DNA from: an uncultured Mailhella sp.
GTDB taxonomy: Bacteria > Desulfobacterota > Desulfovibrionia > Desulfovibrionales > Desulfovibrionaceae
Direction: 5' to 3'
Length of the DNA: 6,046 nucleotides
Assembly: GCA_910579055.1 (NCBI GenBank)
Contig: CAJTSU010000189.1
Span: 1-6,046, forward strand
Below are positions 5,455 to 6,046 of this stretch, in pieces; positions within the stretch are counted from its first letter, which is position 1, and each line of letters opens with the position of its first letter. Position numbers and translations under genes: made by a program. The notes beneath the pieces were generated by a model. That model saw only the letters and a list, made by a program, of their open reading frames with translations. It was not told where the DNA came from and made no database searches.

Positions 5455-6046
5455 AAATTCTGGTCACGGGGGGGGCGGGCTATATCGGCAGCCATGCCTG
5501 CAAGCATCTGCTCCGGCACGGGCATGACGTCGTGGTATACGACAACCTGTCCACCGGATTCCGTGAACTGGCCCGATGGGGAGAATTCGAGCACGGCGAC
5601 ATTCTGGACGAAGCGCGGCTGCGCGAATGTTTACGCCGTCACAGGCCGGACGGTGTCATCCACTTTGCCGCACTGTCCCAGGTGGGCGAGTCTGTGCGTG
5701 ATCCCGGCGCGTATTACCGCAATAACGTCGGGGGCACCATCAGTCTGCTCGACGCCATGCGCGCCGAAGGCGTGAAACGAATCGTCATGTCCGGCACAGC
5801 GGCGGTTTACGGCCAGCCGGATCATATGCCCATCACCGAGGATTTTCCCACGGAACCGCTCAACCCCTACGGGGCAGGCAAGCTGTTCATGGAACGCATG
5901 CTGCGCGATCACGCGGCGGCCTGCGGCCTGAATTGGATCAGCCTGCGTTATTTTAATGCCGCCGGAGCCGACCCGGACGGCGAAACAGGTGAAATGCACG
6001 ACCCGGAAACCCATCTCATTCCGCGCATTTTCATGGCCGTGTCCGG
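5451..6046 (+). CDS. galE: UDP-glucose 4-epimerase GalE (3' end outside window)
   Basis: This short-chain-dehydrogenase-type enzyme interconverts UDP-glucose and UDP-galactose with bound NAD+ and supplies galactose for lipopolysaccharide or exopolysaccharide. About 198 residues are visible of an expected 325-340; the gene runs off the right edge. Seen are the Rossmann NAD motif TGGAGYIGSH (6-15), the DNLSTG turn (31-36), FAALSQVGESV (72-82), the SGTAAVYG catalytic strand (114-121, with Thr116 in the position of the catalytic Ser/Thr) and the catalytic pair Tyr140/Lys144 in NPYGAGK. Further family signatures are LRYFNAAGADP (165-175) and ETHLIPRI (186-193). The ATG overlaps the fliW stop (ATGA 5451-5454) and has no clear ribosome binding site, so it is probably translated by coupling to fliW. 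Eight consecutive G (5468-5475) lie in codons 6-9. The epimerase call is strong within the NDP-sugar epimerase family; the exact sugar is less certain. Confidence 0.9.
   Translation, partial: MKILVTGGAGYIGSHACKHLLRHGHDVVVYDNLSTGFRELARWGEFEHGDILDEARLRECLRRHRPDGVIHFAALSQVGESVRDPGAYYRNNVGGTISLLDAMRAEGVKRIVMSGTAAVYGQPDHMPITEDFPTEPLNPYGAGKLFMERMLRDHAAACGLNWISLRYFNAAGADPDGETGEMHDPETHLIPRIFMAVS

Overview
The window looks like a chromosomal segment from a GC-rich (roughly 60%) bacterium, most likely a sulfate-reducing deltaproteobacterium of the Desulfovibrio type. The basis is inference: an adjacent csrA-fliW pair, a DUF1844 protein, an exported FG-GAP protein and the codon style fit that group. No rRNA or tRNA is present to confirm it.

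Left part (minus strand, 3270 down to 248): three genes run in the same direction. The first encodes an exported FG-GAP/VCBS-repeat protein of unknown function, the second a small DUF1844 protein, and the third argC (N-acetyl-gamma-glutamyl-phosphate reductase, arginine synthesis). The first two are separated by 16 bases and probably share a transcript. argC follows after 67 bases, with its own good ribosome binding site and no clear terminator before it. Downstream of argC, positions 1-247 hold no convincing gene. They form a compact array of at least four inverted repeats and are visibly richer in A/T than the genes, which suggests a repeated element or a structured 3' region.

Right part (plus strand, 3358 to the end): an RsmF-type rRNA cytosine-5 methyltransferase gene diverges from the FG-GAP gene across an 87-base gap. 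It is followed 76 bases later by csrA, fliW and the start of galE. csrA/fliW and fliW/galE each overlap by an ATGA, so these three are very probably translationally coupled. CsrA is a post-transcriptional RNA-binding regulator and FliW is its protein antagonist, classically linking flagellin level to flagellin translation. Here they are not flanked by flagellar genes within the window, and galE (UDP-glucose 4-epimerase, sugar nucleotides for surface polysaccharide) is fused to the operon. Several GGA motifs lie on the csrA leader and on the csrA/fliW junction, raising the possibility of feedback by CsrA on its own operon.

I see no mobile-element gene, CRISPR array, defence system or clearly new multi-gene system. 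The points most worth a second look are the hairpin array beside argC, the GGA clusters of the csrA-fliW operon, and an eight-G run at the start of galE.
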